Part shown: positions 33,413 to 42,570 of the stretch, one piece after another | Position numbering within the stretch: position 1 is the first letter of the stretch | Layout of the letters: the number at the start of each line of letters is the position of its first letter | From: Microbacterium sp. BR1 | GTDB taxonomy: Bacteria; Actinomycetota; Actinomycetes; Actinomycetales; Microbacteriaceae | DNA length: 64,000 nucleotides | Assembly (NCBI RefSeq): GCF_002812725.1 | Contig: NZ_NMUN01000010.1 | Location: forward strand, 186,001-250,000 | Reading direction: 5' to 3' | Translations under genes and position numbers: made by a program | Notes under the pieces: model-generated | What the model was told of the DNA's origin: nothing | What the model saw: the letters and a program-made list of their open reading frames with translations, nothing else | Database searches by the model: none

Positions 33413-33465
33413 GTAACGGCACCGAAACACCCGCGAATGTTCGTGTAATCAACAGGCCGTACGGT
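33413..33465 (+). promoter_or_regulatory. GlnR-like site and promoter of the guanine-deaminase-like gene
   Basis: GTAAC (33413-33417), six nt, GAAAC (33424-33428), six nt, GAATG, six nt, TAATC (33446-33450), then TACGGT (33460-33465) as -10. The four pentamers at 11-nt steps follow the GlnR box plan (GTnAC-N6-GAAAC twice), the second half degenerate. The sequence closely resembles that at 35059. Confidence 0.6.
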
Positions 33466-33519
33466 CGACGGGGGCGCTGGATCGCGCCCATCGTGCCTGC
33501 CCGTCTTCCGAAGGACCCC

Positions 33520-34893
33520 ATGTCTCTCCTCGTCATCAACGCACGCCTCATCACGGTCCCCACCGGCACCGACGATCCCGGCTACATCGAGCGCGGCTGG
33601 ATGCGCGTCGAGGACGGCCGTATCGCCGGGATCGGCGCGGGCGACCCGCCCGACACGACGGCCGAAGAGGTGCTCGACGTCGACGGTGCGTTCGTCGCCC
33701 CCGGCTTCGTGTCGAGCCACAGCCATCTCTTCACGAGCGGCCTGCGCGGGCTCGGCGTCGCCGACACCCTCTACGGCTGGTGCGACTCGATGCTCGGCAT
33801 GACCGCGCACGCGACGCCGGACGACATCTACTGGTCGACCCTGCACGGCGCCCTCGACTTCCTGGGCAACGGCGTCACGACCGCCTACAACTTCACCGAC
33901 CCGCAGCAGGCGTGGGAGTCGATGGTCGACGGCAAGCGGGTGGGCAACGCACCCCTGCGCGGCACCGAGTACCACACGCGTCAGGCCGACGGATGCCTCG
34001 ACGCCGGTCTCCGCTTCGTCGACTCGATCGGCATGGACGTCACGGCGGGGACGGATGACGAGATCTTCGCGCGCTTCGAGGCATCCGTCGCCCACACCCG
34101 CGCGATGGACCCGGACTACGCGCTCGGCGCCTCGATCATGGGGCAGGTGCAGTGGTCGCCGCGGCCCGAAGCCGCCGAGATCGAGGTCGAAGCCATGCGA
34201 CGGTTCGGCGTGACGAACCAGGCCCACTTCCTCGAGTCGCCCGAGGCCGTGCCGCTGCAGCAGTCGAAGTTCGCGCTGTACCGGGATGCGGGGGCCCTTG
34301 GTGAGGACATGATGTTCGGTCACTTCATCCAGACCACGCCCGAGATCATCGAGCAGGCCGCCGCGGGCGGGGCGTCGATGTCGTGGCAGCCGGCCTCGAA
34401 CGGCCGCCTCGCCTCGGGCACGGCCCTCGTGCCCGAGATGATCGCGATGGGCATGAAGGTCGGCATGGGGCTCGACGACCAGGCCTGCACCGACGTCTCG
34501 GACCCGTGGCAGAACATGCGGATGGGCATCGCGATGCAGCGGGCGCGAACGAAGGACCCGCTGTCGATGATGCCCGAGCTCGTGCTGCGCCTGCACACGC
34601 TCGGCTCGGCGGAGATCATGGGCGTCGCCGACCGCGTCGGCAGCCTCGAGGTGGGCAAGTTCGCCGACTTCGTCGTGGTCGACCCGCGCCGCCCCGACGT
34701 GGGGCCGCTCTGGCACCCCGTGCGCAGCTACGTGCTGTCGATGAGCCTGCGGAACCTGCTCGGCGTCTACGTCGGCGGAAAGCTCGTGTCGCGCGCGGGC
34801 GAGTCGACGAATCCGCTGGCCGCCGAGGCATCCGTCCGCGTCCACGCCGACCTCCCGGGTCTCGCGGAGCGTTTGGGTCGCCACCCGCACTGA
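33520..34893 (+). CDS. Amidohydrolase, guanine/8-oxoguanine deaminase-like (ATZ/TRZ family)
   Basis: 457-residue metal-dependent deaminase. The HxH metal site is in FVSSHSHLF (about residue 67-70), with later ligands in QAHFLE and the catalytic Asp in LDDQACTDVSD. Family members deaminate guanine, 8-oxoguanine or triazines; here purine deamination is the natural reading, since it feeds xanthine into the pathway. GAAGGA precedes ATG 33520. It has its own nitrogen-type promoter. An 8-bp perfect hairpin follows the stop. Confidence 0.8.
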   Translation: MSLLVINARLITVPTGTDDPGYIERGWMRVEDGRIAGIGAGDPPDTTAEEVLDVDGAFVAPGFVSSHSHLFTSGLRGLGVADTLYGWCDSMLGMTAHATPDDIYWSTLHGALDFLGNGVTTAYNFTDPQQAWESMVDGKRVGNAPLRGTEYHTRQADGCLDAGLRFVDSIGMDVTAGTDDEIFARFEASVAHTRAMDPDYALGASIMGQVQWSPRPEAAEIEVEAMRRFGVTNQAHFLESPEAVPLQQSKFALYRDAGALGEDMMFGHFIQTTPEIIEQAAAGGASMSWQPASNGRLASGTALVPEMIAMGMKVGMGLDDQACTDVSDPWQNMRMGIAMQRARTKDPLSMMPELVLRLHTLGSAEIMGVADRVGSLEVGKFADFVVVDPRRPDVGPLWHPVRSYVLSMSLRNLLGVYVGGKLVSRAGESTNPLAAEASVRVHADLPGLAERLGRHPH

Positions 34894-34898
34894 GCTCG

Positions 34899-35006
34899 TC
34901 CGCCGAACCCACCCTCGGCGGAGCCGGCCTGCGCGCCGTCAACAATTCAGGCTGCGTGGGTCGCAGGAGTCGCGGGCGGCCCGTGTTTCCGGGCGGCCCG
35001 CCCGCG
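34899..35006. terminator. Two hairpins after the deaminase gene
   Basis: TCCGCCGA (34899-34906) pairs perfectly with TCGGCGGA (34915-34922), starting six nt after the stop. CGCGGGCGG (34971-34979) pairs with CCGCCCGCG (34998-35006) around a loop that can itself fold. Neither has a U-tract. They isolate the deaminase from the next promoter at 35059. The whole stretch 34894-35193 has no gene. Confidence 0.5.
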
Positions 35007-35058
35007 GGGCCTGTCGTCGGGACTGAGTCGCGTACGAGGGCGTCACCGGCGCCCAGGT

Positions 35059-35112
35059 GTAACGGCGACGAAACACTGCGCCAGTGTTCGTGAAATCTAC
35101 ATCCCATAGCGT
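35059..35112 (+). promoter_or_regulatory. GlnR-like site and promoter of the ABC importer operon
   Basis: GTAAC (35059-35063), six nt, GAAAC (35070-35074), six nt, CCAGT, six nt, GAAAT (35092-35096), then ten nt and TAGCGT (35107-35112). Three of four pentamers fit the GlnR plan and the spacing to the -10 equals that at the allB/uraD region. Confidence 0.6.
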
Positions 35113-35193
35113 CACCTCTATCGCGCAGGGCCGAGGCCTTTGGCCGTGTCGATATACCCGAGTGCCACCCCATCCAATCTGGAGACACAGCAC

Positions 35194-36270
35194 ATGACAT
35201 TTCGCTTCAACACCCCTCGCCGCCGCCGCCTCGTCGCGGCCGGCGCGAGCATCGCGATCGCCGCACTCGCCCTCACCGCCTGCGCCAGCGGGAGCGGCTC
35301 CGACGCCTCGGAGTCACCTGCCGGCGAAGAAGGCTTCGGCGACATCACGCTCCAGCTCAGCTGGATCTTCAACGAAGAGTTCGCGGGCGAGTACCTCGCC
35401 GACACGAACGGATACTACGAAGAGGCCGGGTTCTCGTCCGTCAAGCTCGTCCCGGGTCCGTCGGGCGGCATCCCCGAGCTCCTCGGTGGCACGGCCGACA
35501 TCGCGCTGAGCGACTCGGTGCAGATCGGCTCCGCGATCGCCAACGAGAGCGCACCCCTCAAGATCATCGGTGCGACGTTCCAGGCCAACCCGTTCACGAT
35601 CCTCTCTCTCGAGGCCGGCGGCAACATCGCCACCCCCGACGACCTCAAGGGCAAGAAGATCGGTGTCCAGGACAGCAACCTGACCCTCTTCAAGGCGCTG
35701 CTCGCGGCCAACGACATCGACGCCTCCGACCTGACGATCGTCCCCGTGCAGTACGACCCGGCACCGCTCGTCAACGGCGAGGTCGACGGATTCGTCGCGT
35801 ACCTCACGAACGAGGCGATCTCGGTCGAGATGGCGGGAATCCCGACCACGAACCTGCCGTTCGCCGACAACGGCCTGCCGTTCGTCGCCGAGACCGTCAC
35901 GGTCACGGACGACACGATCGCCAACAGCCGCGAGATGCTGAAGGCGTTCCTCGTCGCCGAGATCAGGGGCTGGAGCGACGCTCTCGCCGACCCGCAGGCC
36001 GGTGCAGACCTCGCCATCGAGAAGTACGGTGTCGACCTCGACCTCGACCCGGCCAAGACGCTCGCGGGCGCCGAGGCGCAGAACAAGCTCATCGTCTCGT
36101 CCGAGACCGAAGAGAACGGTCTGTTCACGATCTCCGAGGCACTGCAGAAGCTCACGATCGAAAGCCTCGCCGGGGCGGGCATCGTGCTCGATGCCGCAGA
36201 CCTCTTCGACATGACCCTGCTGGACGAGGTCTACGAAGAGAACCCGGACCTCATCGCCTACGCGGGCTGA
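35194..36270 (+). CDS. ABC transporter substrate-binding lipoprotein (NMT1/THI5-like)
   Basis: 358 residues from ATG 35194 (GGAG nine nt upstream). Twin-basic start RRRRLVAAGA and lipobox LTAC around residues 26-29 mark a lipoprotein. The mature start LQLSWIFNEEFAGEYLADTNGYYEEAGF is typical of the NMT1/THI5 fold that binds pyrimidines, sulfonates or nucleobase-like rings. Given the flanking purine genes and nitrogen-type promoter, a purine, urate or allantoin ligand is likely but unproven. Confidence 0.88.
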   Translation: MTFRFNTPRRRRLVAAGASIAIAALALTACASGSGSDASESPAGEEGFGDITLQLSWIFNEEFAGEYLADTNGYYEEAGFSSVKLVPGPSGGIPELLGGTADIALSDSVQIGSAIANESAPLKIIGATFQANPFTILSLEAGGNIATPDDLKGKKIGVQDSNLTLFKALLAANDIDASDLTIVPVQYDPAPLVNGEVDGFVAYLTNEAISVEMAGIPTTNLPFADNGLPFVAETVTVTDDTIANSREMLKAFLVAEIRGWSDALADPQAGADLAIEKYGVDLDLDPAKTLAGAEAQNKLIVSSETEENGLFTISEALQKLTIESLAGAGIVLDAADLFDMTLLDEVYEENPDLIAYAG

Positions 36271-36300
36271 GTCCTTCACCTCAATCGAGAGATATCAACT

Positions 36301-37125
36301 GTGACCGATACGGCCACCCAGATCGGTGCCCAGGCGACAAACCTGGGCACCGGTCTGCAGATCACCGGACTGAACAAGGCCTTCAGCGTGGGGCGCAAGA
36401 GCGTCGTCGCGCTGCAGGACGCGAACCTGCACACCGAGCAGGGCACGTTCCTCGCCCTGCTCGGGCCCTCGGGGTGCGGCAAGTCGACCATCCTGCGCAT
36501 CCTGGCGGGCCTCGAGGAACCCACCAGCGGCACGACACGCGTCGACGGCAAGAGCCCCAAAGAGCTGCGCCGAGGCAACGAGCTCGGCATCGCGTTTCAG
36601 GACTCCGCGCTGCTGCCCTGGCGGAGCGTGCAGTCGAACATCCAGTTGCCGTTCGAGGTCGCGGGCAAACCCGTCGACAAGGACTACGTCAAGGAGATGA
36701 TCGCGCTCGTCGGGCTCACGGGATTCGAGAAGGCCAAGCCTGCGCAGCTGTCGGGCGGCATGCGCCAACGCGTCTCGATCGCGCGCTCGCTCATCATGAA
36801 GCCCTCGGTGCTGTTGTTCGACGAGCCCTTCGGCGCCCTCGACGACATGACGCGGCAGAAGCTCAACCTCGAGCTGCTGCGCATCTGGACCGAGAAGCCG
36901 GCGACCACGCTTCTCGTCACGCACGGCATTTCGGAGGCGATCTTCCTCTCGGACCAGGTCGCGGTCATGAGCCCGCGTCCCGGTCGCATCAAAGAGGTCA
37001 TGACGATCGACCTGCCGCGTCCCCGCACGCCCGAGATGATGCGTACGCCAGAGTTCCACGCCTACGTCGACCAGGCATCCGAGCTGCTCTTCGGCGTCGG
37101 AGGCGCCGCGACGGATGACCACTGA
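36301..37125 (+). CDS. ABC transporter ATP-binding protein (SsuB/TauB type)
   Basis: 274-residue ATPase from GTG 36301. Walker [10 protein letters not shown] at about residues 57-65, signature LSGGMRQR at about 149-156, Walker [12 protein letters not shown] at about 172-182. The last eleven bases overlap the permease gene. It energises the importer whose binding protein is encoded 30 nt upstream. Confidence 0.92.
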   Translation: MTDTATQIGAQATNLGTGLQITGLNKAFSVGRKSVVALQDANLHTEQGTFLALLGPSGCGKSTILRILAGLEEPTSGTTRVDGKSPKELRRGNELGIAFQDSALLPWRSVQSNIQLPFEVAGKPVDKDYVKEMIALVGLTGFEKAKPAQLSGGMRQRVSIARSLIMKPSVLLFDEPFGALDDMTRQKLNLELLRIWTEKPATTLLVTHGISEAIFLSDQVAVMSPRPGRIKEVMTIDLPRPRTPEMMRTPEFHAYVDQASELLFGVGGAATDDH

Positions 37126-37963
37126 CTCGTCGACCAGCGCGACCAAGCCGCGCGCGGTTCAGTGGGAGGACATCAAGCTTCCGGCGTGGGTCACCGGCGT
37201 GATCGGCGTCGTCGGGATCATCGCGATCTGGTGGATCCTCGCCGCGACGGTGTTCTCGAACGTCGGGCCCGGCGGCGTGCAGGCCATCCCCACACCTCCC
37301 CAGGTCATCATCGAGTTCGTCAACACCGGCTGGGAGTTCTACGCACGCAACTTCGGCGTGACGCTCAGCGAGGCCGGCCTCGGTTACCTCTGGGGCAATG
37401 GGCTCGCGCTCGTCCTCTCGGCGCTCGTGCTGATCGTGCCCCGGCTCGAGGGCGTCATCATGCAGCTCGCCATCATCACCTACTGCATCCCGATCGTTGC
37501 GCTCGGCCTGTTGCTCACCGTCATCGTGCCGATCCCGACGTCGGGCCAGCCCTCGACGACCGCCGTCTTCCTGGCGGCGCTCAGCTGTTTCTTCACGACC
37601 GTGGTCGGCGCGCTGCTCGGGCTGAAAGCCGCAGACAAGGCGAGCCTCGACCTGGTGACCGTGTACGGGGGATCCCGTCTGACTCAGCTGCGCAAGGTGC
37701 GGCTGATCGCATCGCTCCCCGCCATCCTGAACGCCCTGAAGATCGCGGTGCCCGCGGCCTTCCTCGGCGCCGTGCTCGGGGAGTTCTTCGGCAAGATCAC
37801 CGTCGGGGTCGGTCCCGCGATGATCGCCGCGCAGCAGGCGCTGAACTCCGCTCGCGTGTGGGACATCGCACTCGTCTCGGGCGCCGTCGCCCTCATCGGA
37901 TACGGCCTGGTCGGACTCATCGCGCGCGCTATCGCGCCCTGGTCGAAGGGGGTCTCGTCATGA
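37115..37963 (+). CDS. ABC transporter permease (SsuC/TauC type), first of two
   Basis: 282 residues with about six membrane helices. The coupling-loop motif is around residues 180-200 ([25 protein letters not shown]). Overlaps ATPase and next permease genes. Two different permeases suggest a heterodimeric channel, unlike the usual single TauC/SsuC. Confidence 0.9.
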   Translation: MTTDSSTSATKPRAVQWEDIKLPAWVTGVIGVVGIIAIWWILAATVFSNVGPGGVQAIPTPPQVIIEFVNTGWEFYARNFGVTLSEAGLGYLWGNGLALVLSALVLIVPRLEGVIMQLAIITYCIPIVALGLLLTVIVPIPTSGQPSTTAVFLAALSCFFTTVVGALLGLKAADKASLDLVTVYGGSRLTQLRKVRLIASLPAILNALKIAVPAAFLGAVLGEFFGKITVGVGPAMIAAQQALNSARVWDIALVSGAVALIGYGLVGLIARAIAPWSKGVSS

Positions 37964-38844
37964 CGGATGTCGGGATCTCGCCCGCCGTCACCGTTCCCGG
38001 CGCACCGGAACAGCTCGCCAAGCTCGAACGCGAGATGCGCCGCGAGGTCCGCCTCTCGACCCTCCGCGCGCTCGGGCGGAGCGTGCTCACGTTCGTCCTC
38101 ACGATCGTCGCCGTGCTGATCCTCTGGGTCGGGTCGCTCTGGGCGTTCCAGATCTCGCCCTACGTCGGCAAGGGACCGGTGGATGTCTGGAACTTCCTCT
38201 TCACCGTGCCGAACGCCGAGGCGAACCGTGAGCAGCTCTTCGGTCAGCTCGGGGTGACGCTCGGGCATTCGGTCGTCGGCTTCGCCGCGGGCCTCACCGT
38301 CGCGCTTCTTGTCGCGATCGTGTTCCAGCTCAGCAAGGGCGTGGAGCACGCTTTGATGCCGATGGCGATGCTGCTGCGCTCGGTGCCCCTCGTTGCGATG
38401 GCACCCGTCATCATCCTGATCTTCGGTCGTGAGTTCGCCTCGGTCGCCGTCATCGGCGGCATCGTGGTGCTCTTTCCCGCGCTCGTCAACATCGTGTTCG
38501 GGCTGAAGTCCGCCTCGCCCCAGATGAACGACCTGGTCACGGTCTACGGCGGAACCTCGTGGACGCGTCTGCGCAAGGTCGCCCTGCCCAGCTCGCTGCC
38601 GGAGTTCTTCGCGGCGGTGCGAATCTCGGTGCCGGGCGCCATCACGGGCGCCCTGCTCGCCGAGTGGCTCGCCGTCGGCGGGGGAATCGGCGGGGCGGTG
38701 GGCGGCTATATCGCCGCAGCACAGTTCTCGGCGGTCTGGACGGCCGTCGTGCTGGTGACCGGAACCGCTCTGGTCATCTACAACATCGTCCAGATCCTCG
38801 AGTCCGTCGCCCTGGCGCGCATGGGTATGGGTAACCGCTCCTGA
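37960..38844 (+). CDS. ABC transporter permease (SsuC/TauC type), second of two
   Basis: 294 residues, homologous to the preceding permease: VTVYGGTSWTRLRKVALPSSLPEFF is the matching coupling loop. ATG 37960 overlaps the previous stop by four bases. A cytosolic N-terminal helix of about 40 residues (EQLAKLEREMRREVRL) precedes helix 1. Confidence 0.9.
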   Translation: MTDVGISPAVTVPGAPEQLAKLEREMRREVRLSTLRALGRSVLTFVLTIVAVLILWVGSLWAFQISPYVGKGPVDVWNFLFTVPNAEANREQLFGQLGVTLGHSVVGFAAGLTVALLVAIVFQLSKGVEHALMPMAMLLRSVPLVAMAPVIILIFGREFASVAVIGGIVVLFPALVNIVFGLKSASPQMNDLVTVYGGTSWTRLRKVALPSSLPEFFAAVRISVPGAITGALLAEWLAVGGGIGGAVGGYIAAAQFSAVWTAVVLVTGTALVIYNIVQILESVALARMGMGNRS

Positions 38845-38968
38845 GGTAACCCGAACACACAACCCGTAGCGTCCCGGTCTGCAACGCTTGAGTCGCTGAC
38901 ACGCGAGACCCGAACCGACAGGTCGCCCGACGAAAAGGCAGCCTCCTCCGCCCGCCCGAAAGGACACC

Positions 38969-40009
38969 ATGACAGACACCACCGCGCTCACCGCGTTCGC
39001 CTATGGGCTGCCCAAGGCCGAGCTGCACCTGCATCTCGAGGGCACCCTCGAACCCGAGCTCAAGTTCGAACTCGCAGCCCGCAACGGCATCGAACTCGCC
39101 GAGAAGACCGTCGAAGAGGTCAAGGCGACGTACGACTTCACGGACTTGACGAGCTTCCTCGCCGTCTACTACCCGGCGATGCAGGTGCTGCAGACGGCCG
39201 ACGACTTCCACGATCTCGCCTGGGCTTACCTGCAGCGGGCCCAGGAACAGGGCGTCGTGCACGCCGAGATGTTCTTCGACCCGCAGGCGCACACGAGTCG
39301 CGGGGTCCCGTTCGAGAACGTCATCACGGGATATCACCGCGCGGCCGTGCGGGCGGATGAGGAGCTCGGCATCTCGGCGGAACTCATCCTGTGCTTCCTG
39401 CGCGATTTCTCGGCCGAGGATGCCGCGGCGACGCTCGAGGCGGCGCTGCCGTACAAGGACTGGATCATCGGCGTCGGACTCGACTCGGACGAGCGCGACA
39501 ACCCGCCGAGCAAGTTCTCGGAGGTCTTCGCCCGTGCCCGCGCCGAGGGCTTCCGCCTCACGATGCACTGCGACATCGACCAGGTCGGCTCGATCGACAA
39601 CATCCGGTCGGTCCTCACCGATATCCGGGTCGAGCGCATCGACCACGGCACGAACATCGTCGAAGATCCCGAACTCGTCGCCATCGCGAAAGAGCGCGGA
39701 CTCGGGTTCACCTGCTGCCCCGTCTCGAACTCGTTCGTCACGGAGCAGATGAAGGCCGACGAGATCGTCGGCCTGATGCGCGCGGGTCTGCGCGTCATGA
39801 TCAACTCCGACGACCCGGCCTATTTCGGCGCGTATGTCGGCGACAACTACGTCGCGCTCGCCGAGCAGGCCGGGCTGTCCGACACCGACCTCGTGCAGCT
39901 CGCCGTCAACTCGTTCGAGGCGTCGTGGCTGACCCCCGAGCAGAAAGCGGCATTCGTCGACCGAGTGGGAGAGTACGCGACCGCTCACGGCGTCGCGCTC
40001 CCGGCATAA
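38969..40009 (+). CDS. Adenine deaminase (ADE/Aah1 type)
   Basis: 346 residues of the adenosine/adenine deaminase superfamily. Metal site HLH at 20-22 (KAELHLHLEGTLEPE); MHCDIDQ replaces the HAGE motif of adenosine deaminases, and SDDPAYFGAY follows. Both point to adenine as substrate, giving hypoxanthine and ammonia. AAAGGA precedes the ATG. The 124-nt upstream gap has TAGCGT at 38867-38872 and two GGTAACC repeats, but no complete GlnR-like box. Confidence 0.85.
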   Translation: MTDTTALTAFAYGLPKAELHLHLEGTLEPELKFELAARNGIELAEKTVEEVKATYDFTDLTSFLAVYYPAMQVLQTADDFHDLAWAYLQRAQEQGVVHAEMFFDPQAHTSRGVPFENVITGYHRAAVRADEELGISAELILCFLRDFSAEDAAATLEAALPYKDWIIGVGLDSDERDNPPSKFSEVFARARAEGFRLTMHCDIDQVGSIDNIRSVLTDIRVERIDHGTNIVEDPELVAIAKERGLGFTCCPVSNSFVTEQMKADEIVGLMRAGLRVMINSDDPAYFGAYVGDNYVALAEQAGLSDTDLVQLAVNSFEASWLTPEQKAAFVDRVGEYATAHGVALPA

Positions 40010-40024
40010 CCGGGGCTCGGGATC

Positions 40025-40642
40025 ATGCCTGCGAGTCTCGATGCGCGACCGTCCGGTGCGGACGACGCGGATGTCCGACTCGGCGCCGCGATCAGGAGGG
40101 TTCGTCACGCGCGGGGCATGACGTTGGTCCGGCTCGCCGAGACGACCGACCTGTCGCACCCGTTCCTGAGCCAGCTCGAGCGCGGGCTGGCTCAGCCGAG
40201 CCTCTCGTCGCTGCGACGCATCGCCTCGGCGCTCGAGACGAGCCCGATCGAGTTGATCGCCGAAGCGGATGCCGCGGCATCCGCTCATCCGGCCGTCGAG
40301 GTGCACCGCCACGACGAGACGGACGCGTCGGTGCCCGAAGGGTTCGCCGCGGGCGCGGCCCGGATGCTCGCGCACGGCTCCCGTCCCCTTCACCCGATGG
40401 AGGTGACGGGGGGTGCGACCGCCCCCGGCGAGGTCTTCGTGCACGCCGAGGACGAGTTCGTGTACGTGGTCGAGGGCGCGATCCACGTCGAGATCGACGG
40501 TGAGCAGTCCACGCTCGGTGCCGGGGACTCGGCGTACTACGCGGGTGGAATCCACCACCGTTGGTGGTCGGCGGGTAATGGCACCTATCGTCTGGTCGTG
40601 GTCAAGCAGGGTCTGCGCGGCGGCAGCGCCGGCCGCTGGTAG
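40025..40642 (+). CDS. XRE-cupin transcriptional regulator
   Basis: 205 residues: helix-turn-helix at about 18-72 (AAIRRVRHARGMTLVRLAETTDLSHPFLSQLERG) and a C-terminal cupin at about 115-195 (GEVFVHAEDEFVYVVEGAIHVEIDG). The cupin senses small ligands. Only 15 nt separate it from the adenine deaminase, so it is probably the local regulator of purine use. Confidence 0.9.
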   Translation: MPASLDARPSGADDADVRLGAAIRRVRHARGMTLVRLAETTDLSHPFLSQLERGLAQPSLSSLRRIASALETSPIELIAEADAAASAHPAVEVHRHDETDASVPEGFAAGAARMLAHGSRPLHPMEVTGGATAPGEVFVHAEDEFVYVVEGAIHVEIDGEQSTLGAGDSAYYAGGIHHRWWSAGNGTYRLVVVKQGLRGGSAGRW

Positions 40643-40654
40643 CCGCTGGCTCAG

Positions 40655-40720
40655 CGAAATACCCCTGGTGCGACGAGACACCCGGGTCAGGGGGTGTCTC
40701 GTCGCGCGAGGGGTGTTTCG
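40655..40720. repeat. Four-arm intergenic repeat, GAGACACCCC family, copy 2
   Basis: CGAAATACCCC at 40655 and CGAGACACCC at 40674 (19 nt apart), then GGGGTGTCTCG at 40691 and GGGGTGTTTCG at 40710 (19 nt apart). The inner stem GCGACGAGACACCC with its complement is perfect over 14 bp. It lies between the convergent regulator and GlcG genes. Confidence 0.8.
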
Positions 40721-40738
40721 GCGAACGATCGTGCCCGG

Positions 40739-41140
40739 CTAGAGCGCGGCGGCGCCCGCTTCGGCGACGGTCTGGTCCTGCTCGCCCGATCCGCCGCTGA
40801 CGCCGAGCCCGCCGACGACGACACCGTCGCGCAGCAGGGGCACGCCGCCCGCGAAGATCGCGACCTTGCCGCCGTTCGTGGTGTGGATGCCGAAGAACTG
40901 CTGCGTCGGCTGCGAGTTGTCGCCGAGGTCCTTCGTCTGGATGTCGAAGGCGCGGGACGTCCACGCCTTGCTGATCGAGATGTCGATGCTGCCCATCCAG
41001 GCGCCGTCCTGGCGGACGTGGGCGATCAGGTTGCCGCCGGCGTCGACGACGGCGATGTTCATGGGCTGGCCGATCTCGTCGGCGCGCGCTTCCGCGGCGG
41101 CGATCAGGGTGCGGGCGTCCGCGAGGGTGAGAGCTGACAT
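40739..41140 (-). CDS. GlcG/HbpS family protein
   Basis: 133 residues of the DUF336 family (NIAVVDAGGNLIAHVRQDGAW, GGVPLLRDGVVVGGLGVSGGSGEQDQ). Members bind haem or corrin-like ligands, or accompany oxidoreductases; the role is not defined. AAGGAGA precedes ATG 41140. It lies 48 nt after the dehydrogenase gene on the same strand and is probably co-transcribed with it. Confidence 0.88.
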   Translation of the reverse strand: MSALTLADARTLIAAAEARADEIGQPMNIAVVDAGGNLIAHVRQDGAWMGSIDISISKAWTSRAFDIQTKDLGDNSQPTQQFFGIHTTNGGKVAIFAGGVPLLRDGVVVGGLGVSGGSGEQDQTVAEAGAAAL

Positions 41141-41188
41141 GTGGTTCTCCTTCGATCGTGAGGGTGGTGACGGATGTCGGGGGCCCGG

Positions 41189-42409
41189 TCAGGCTGCGAT
41201 GTAGCCGTTCGGGTTGAGCACGTACTTGGTGGCGGCGCCCGCATCGAACTCGGCGTAGCCGCGCGGTGCGTCCTCGAGCGAGATCGCGGTGGCGTTGACG
41301 GCCTTCGCGATCTGCACCTTGTCGTGCAGGGTCGCCATCATCAGCTGCCGGTTGTACCGCATGACGGGGCACTGCCCGGTGGTGAACGAGAGCGACTTCG
41401 CCCAGCCGGTGCCGAAGCTCAGCGACAGTGAGCCCTTCTGCGCCGCCTCATCGGCCGCGCCCGGGTCGCCGGTGACGTAGAGACCCGGGATGCCGATGGC
41501 CCCACCCGCGGCCGTCACGTCCATGAGCGAGTTGAGCACCGTGGCGGGGGCCTCGGCCGCGTCCGCGCCGTGCCCCTGACCCCGCGCCTCGAACCCGACG
41601 GCGTCGACCGCGGCGTCCACCTCCGGGACACCGAGCAGCTGCGCGAGCTGGTCGGGCACGTCGCCGTCGCCGACGTTGATGGTCTCGCAACCGAAACTGC
41701 GCGCCTGCGCGAGTCGCTCCTCGTTCAGGTCGCCGACGATGACGACGGCCGCGCCGAGCAACTGGGCGCCGACTGCCGCGGCGAGGCCGACCGGCCCGGC
41801 GCCTGCGATGTAGACGGTCGATCCGACGCCGACTCCCGCCGTGACGGCGCCGTGGAACCCCGTCGGGAAGATGTCGGAGAGCATCGTCAGGTCGAGGATC
41901 TTCTCGAGGGCCTGCTCACGATCGGGGAAGACGAGGGCGTTCCAGTCCGCATAGGGCACGAGGACGTACTCGGCCTGGCCACCGACCCAGCCGCCCATGT
42001 CGACGTACCCGTAGGCGCTGCCGGGACGGTCCGGGTTGACGTTCAGGCAGATGCCCGTCTTGCCTTCCTTGCAGTTGCGGCAGCGGCCGCACGAGATGTT
42101 GAACGGCACCGAGACGATGTCTCCGACCTTGACGAACTCGACGTCGGGACCGACCTCGACGACCTCGCCGGTGATCTCGTGACCGAGGACGAGGCCCGCG
42201 GGCGCCGTGGTCCGTCCGCGGACCATGTGCTGGTCCGACCCGCAGATGTTGGTGGCGACCGTCTTGAGGATGACGGCGTGCGGAAGCTTGCGCCCGACGT
42301 TCGCGGGGTTCACGCCCGGTCCGTCCTTCAGCTCGAAGGTGGGGTACGCGGTGTCGATGACCTCGACCTTGCCCGGACCCTTGTAGGCGACGGCGCGGTT
42401 GTTCGTCAT
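41189..42409 (-). CDS. Glutathione-independent formaldehyde dehydrogenase-type Zn alcohol dehydrogenase
   Basis: 406-residue medium-chain dehydrogenase resembling Pseudomonas FdhA: N-terminal NNRAVAYKGPGKVEV, catalytic Zn site ICGSDQHM, structural Zn cysteines CGRCRNCKEGKTGIC, and the long FdhA-type loop. Rossmann motif GAGPVGLAAAVGA. It would oxidise formaldehyde or another aldehyde with NAD. GAGGAGG before ATG 42409 is the strongest ribosome site in the window. Confidence 0.88.
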   Translation of the reverse strand: MTNNRAVAYKGPGKVEVIDTAYPTFELKDGPGVNPANVGRKLPHAVILKTVATNICGSDQHMVRGRTTAPAGLVLGHEITGEVVEVGPDVEFVKVGDIVSVPFNISCGRCRNCKEGKTGICLNVNPDRPGSAYGYVDMGGWVGGQAEYVLVPYADWNALVFPDREQALEKILDLTMLSDIFPTGFHGAVTAGVGVGSTVYIAGAGPVGLAAAVGAQLLGAAVVIVGDLNEERLAQARSFGCETINVGDGDVPDQLAQLLGVPEVDAAVDAVGFEARGQGHGADAAEAPATVLNSLMDVTAAGGAIGIPGLYVTGDPGAADEAAQKGSLSLSFGTGWAKSLSFTTGQCPVMRYNRQLMMATLHDKVQIAKAVNATAISLEDAPRGYAEFDAGAATKYVLNPNGYIAA

Positions 42410-42508
42410 GGGGGTTCCTCCTCGAACGTTCGGGCCGCGCGCGTCGGGTCGACCTCGGCGGCATTCCCCAGCCTGGGCCACACGTTTCGGTAGCACCATC
42501 GGCGGTCG

Positions 42509-42564
42509 GGGTAGTTCGCACTACCCATTCGGGTAGCGCGGATCCCGCCAGCGCCGGTTAGCAT
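42509..42564. promoter_or_regulatory. Divergent operator and leaderless promoter of the ATPase-LuxR gene
   Basis: GGGTAGT (42509-42515), TCGC, ACTACCC (42520-42526), plus an extra half-site GGGTAG at 42531-42536. TAGCAT (42559-42564) then lies six nt before ATG 42571. The palindrome sits between the dehydrogenase and regulator genes, so it is the likely binding site of the LuxR protein. Confidence 0.65.
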
Positions 42565-42570
42565 CGACCG

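Noticed and set aside
38845..38968. GlnR-like box before adenine deaminase
   Set aside because: GTAAC occurs twice, but no GAAAC lies six nt downstream and spacing to TAGCGT differs from the other three sites.
38774..40681. 635-codon minus-strand frame opposite the adenine deaminase
   Set aside because: Mirror of the real gene with low-complexity Arg/Asp/Val composition; the plus strand has metal-binding motifs and a ribosome site.
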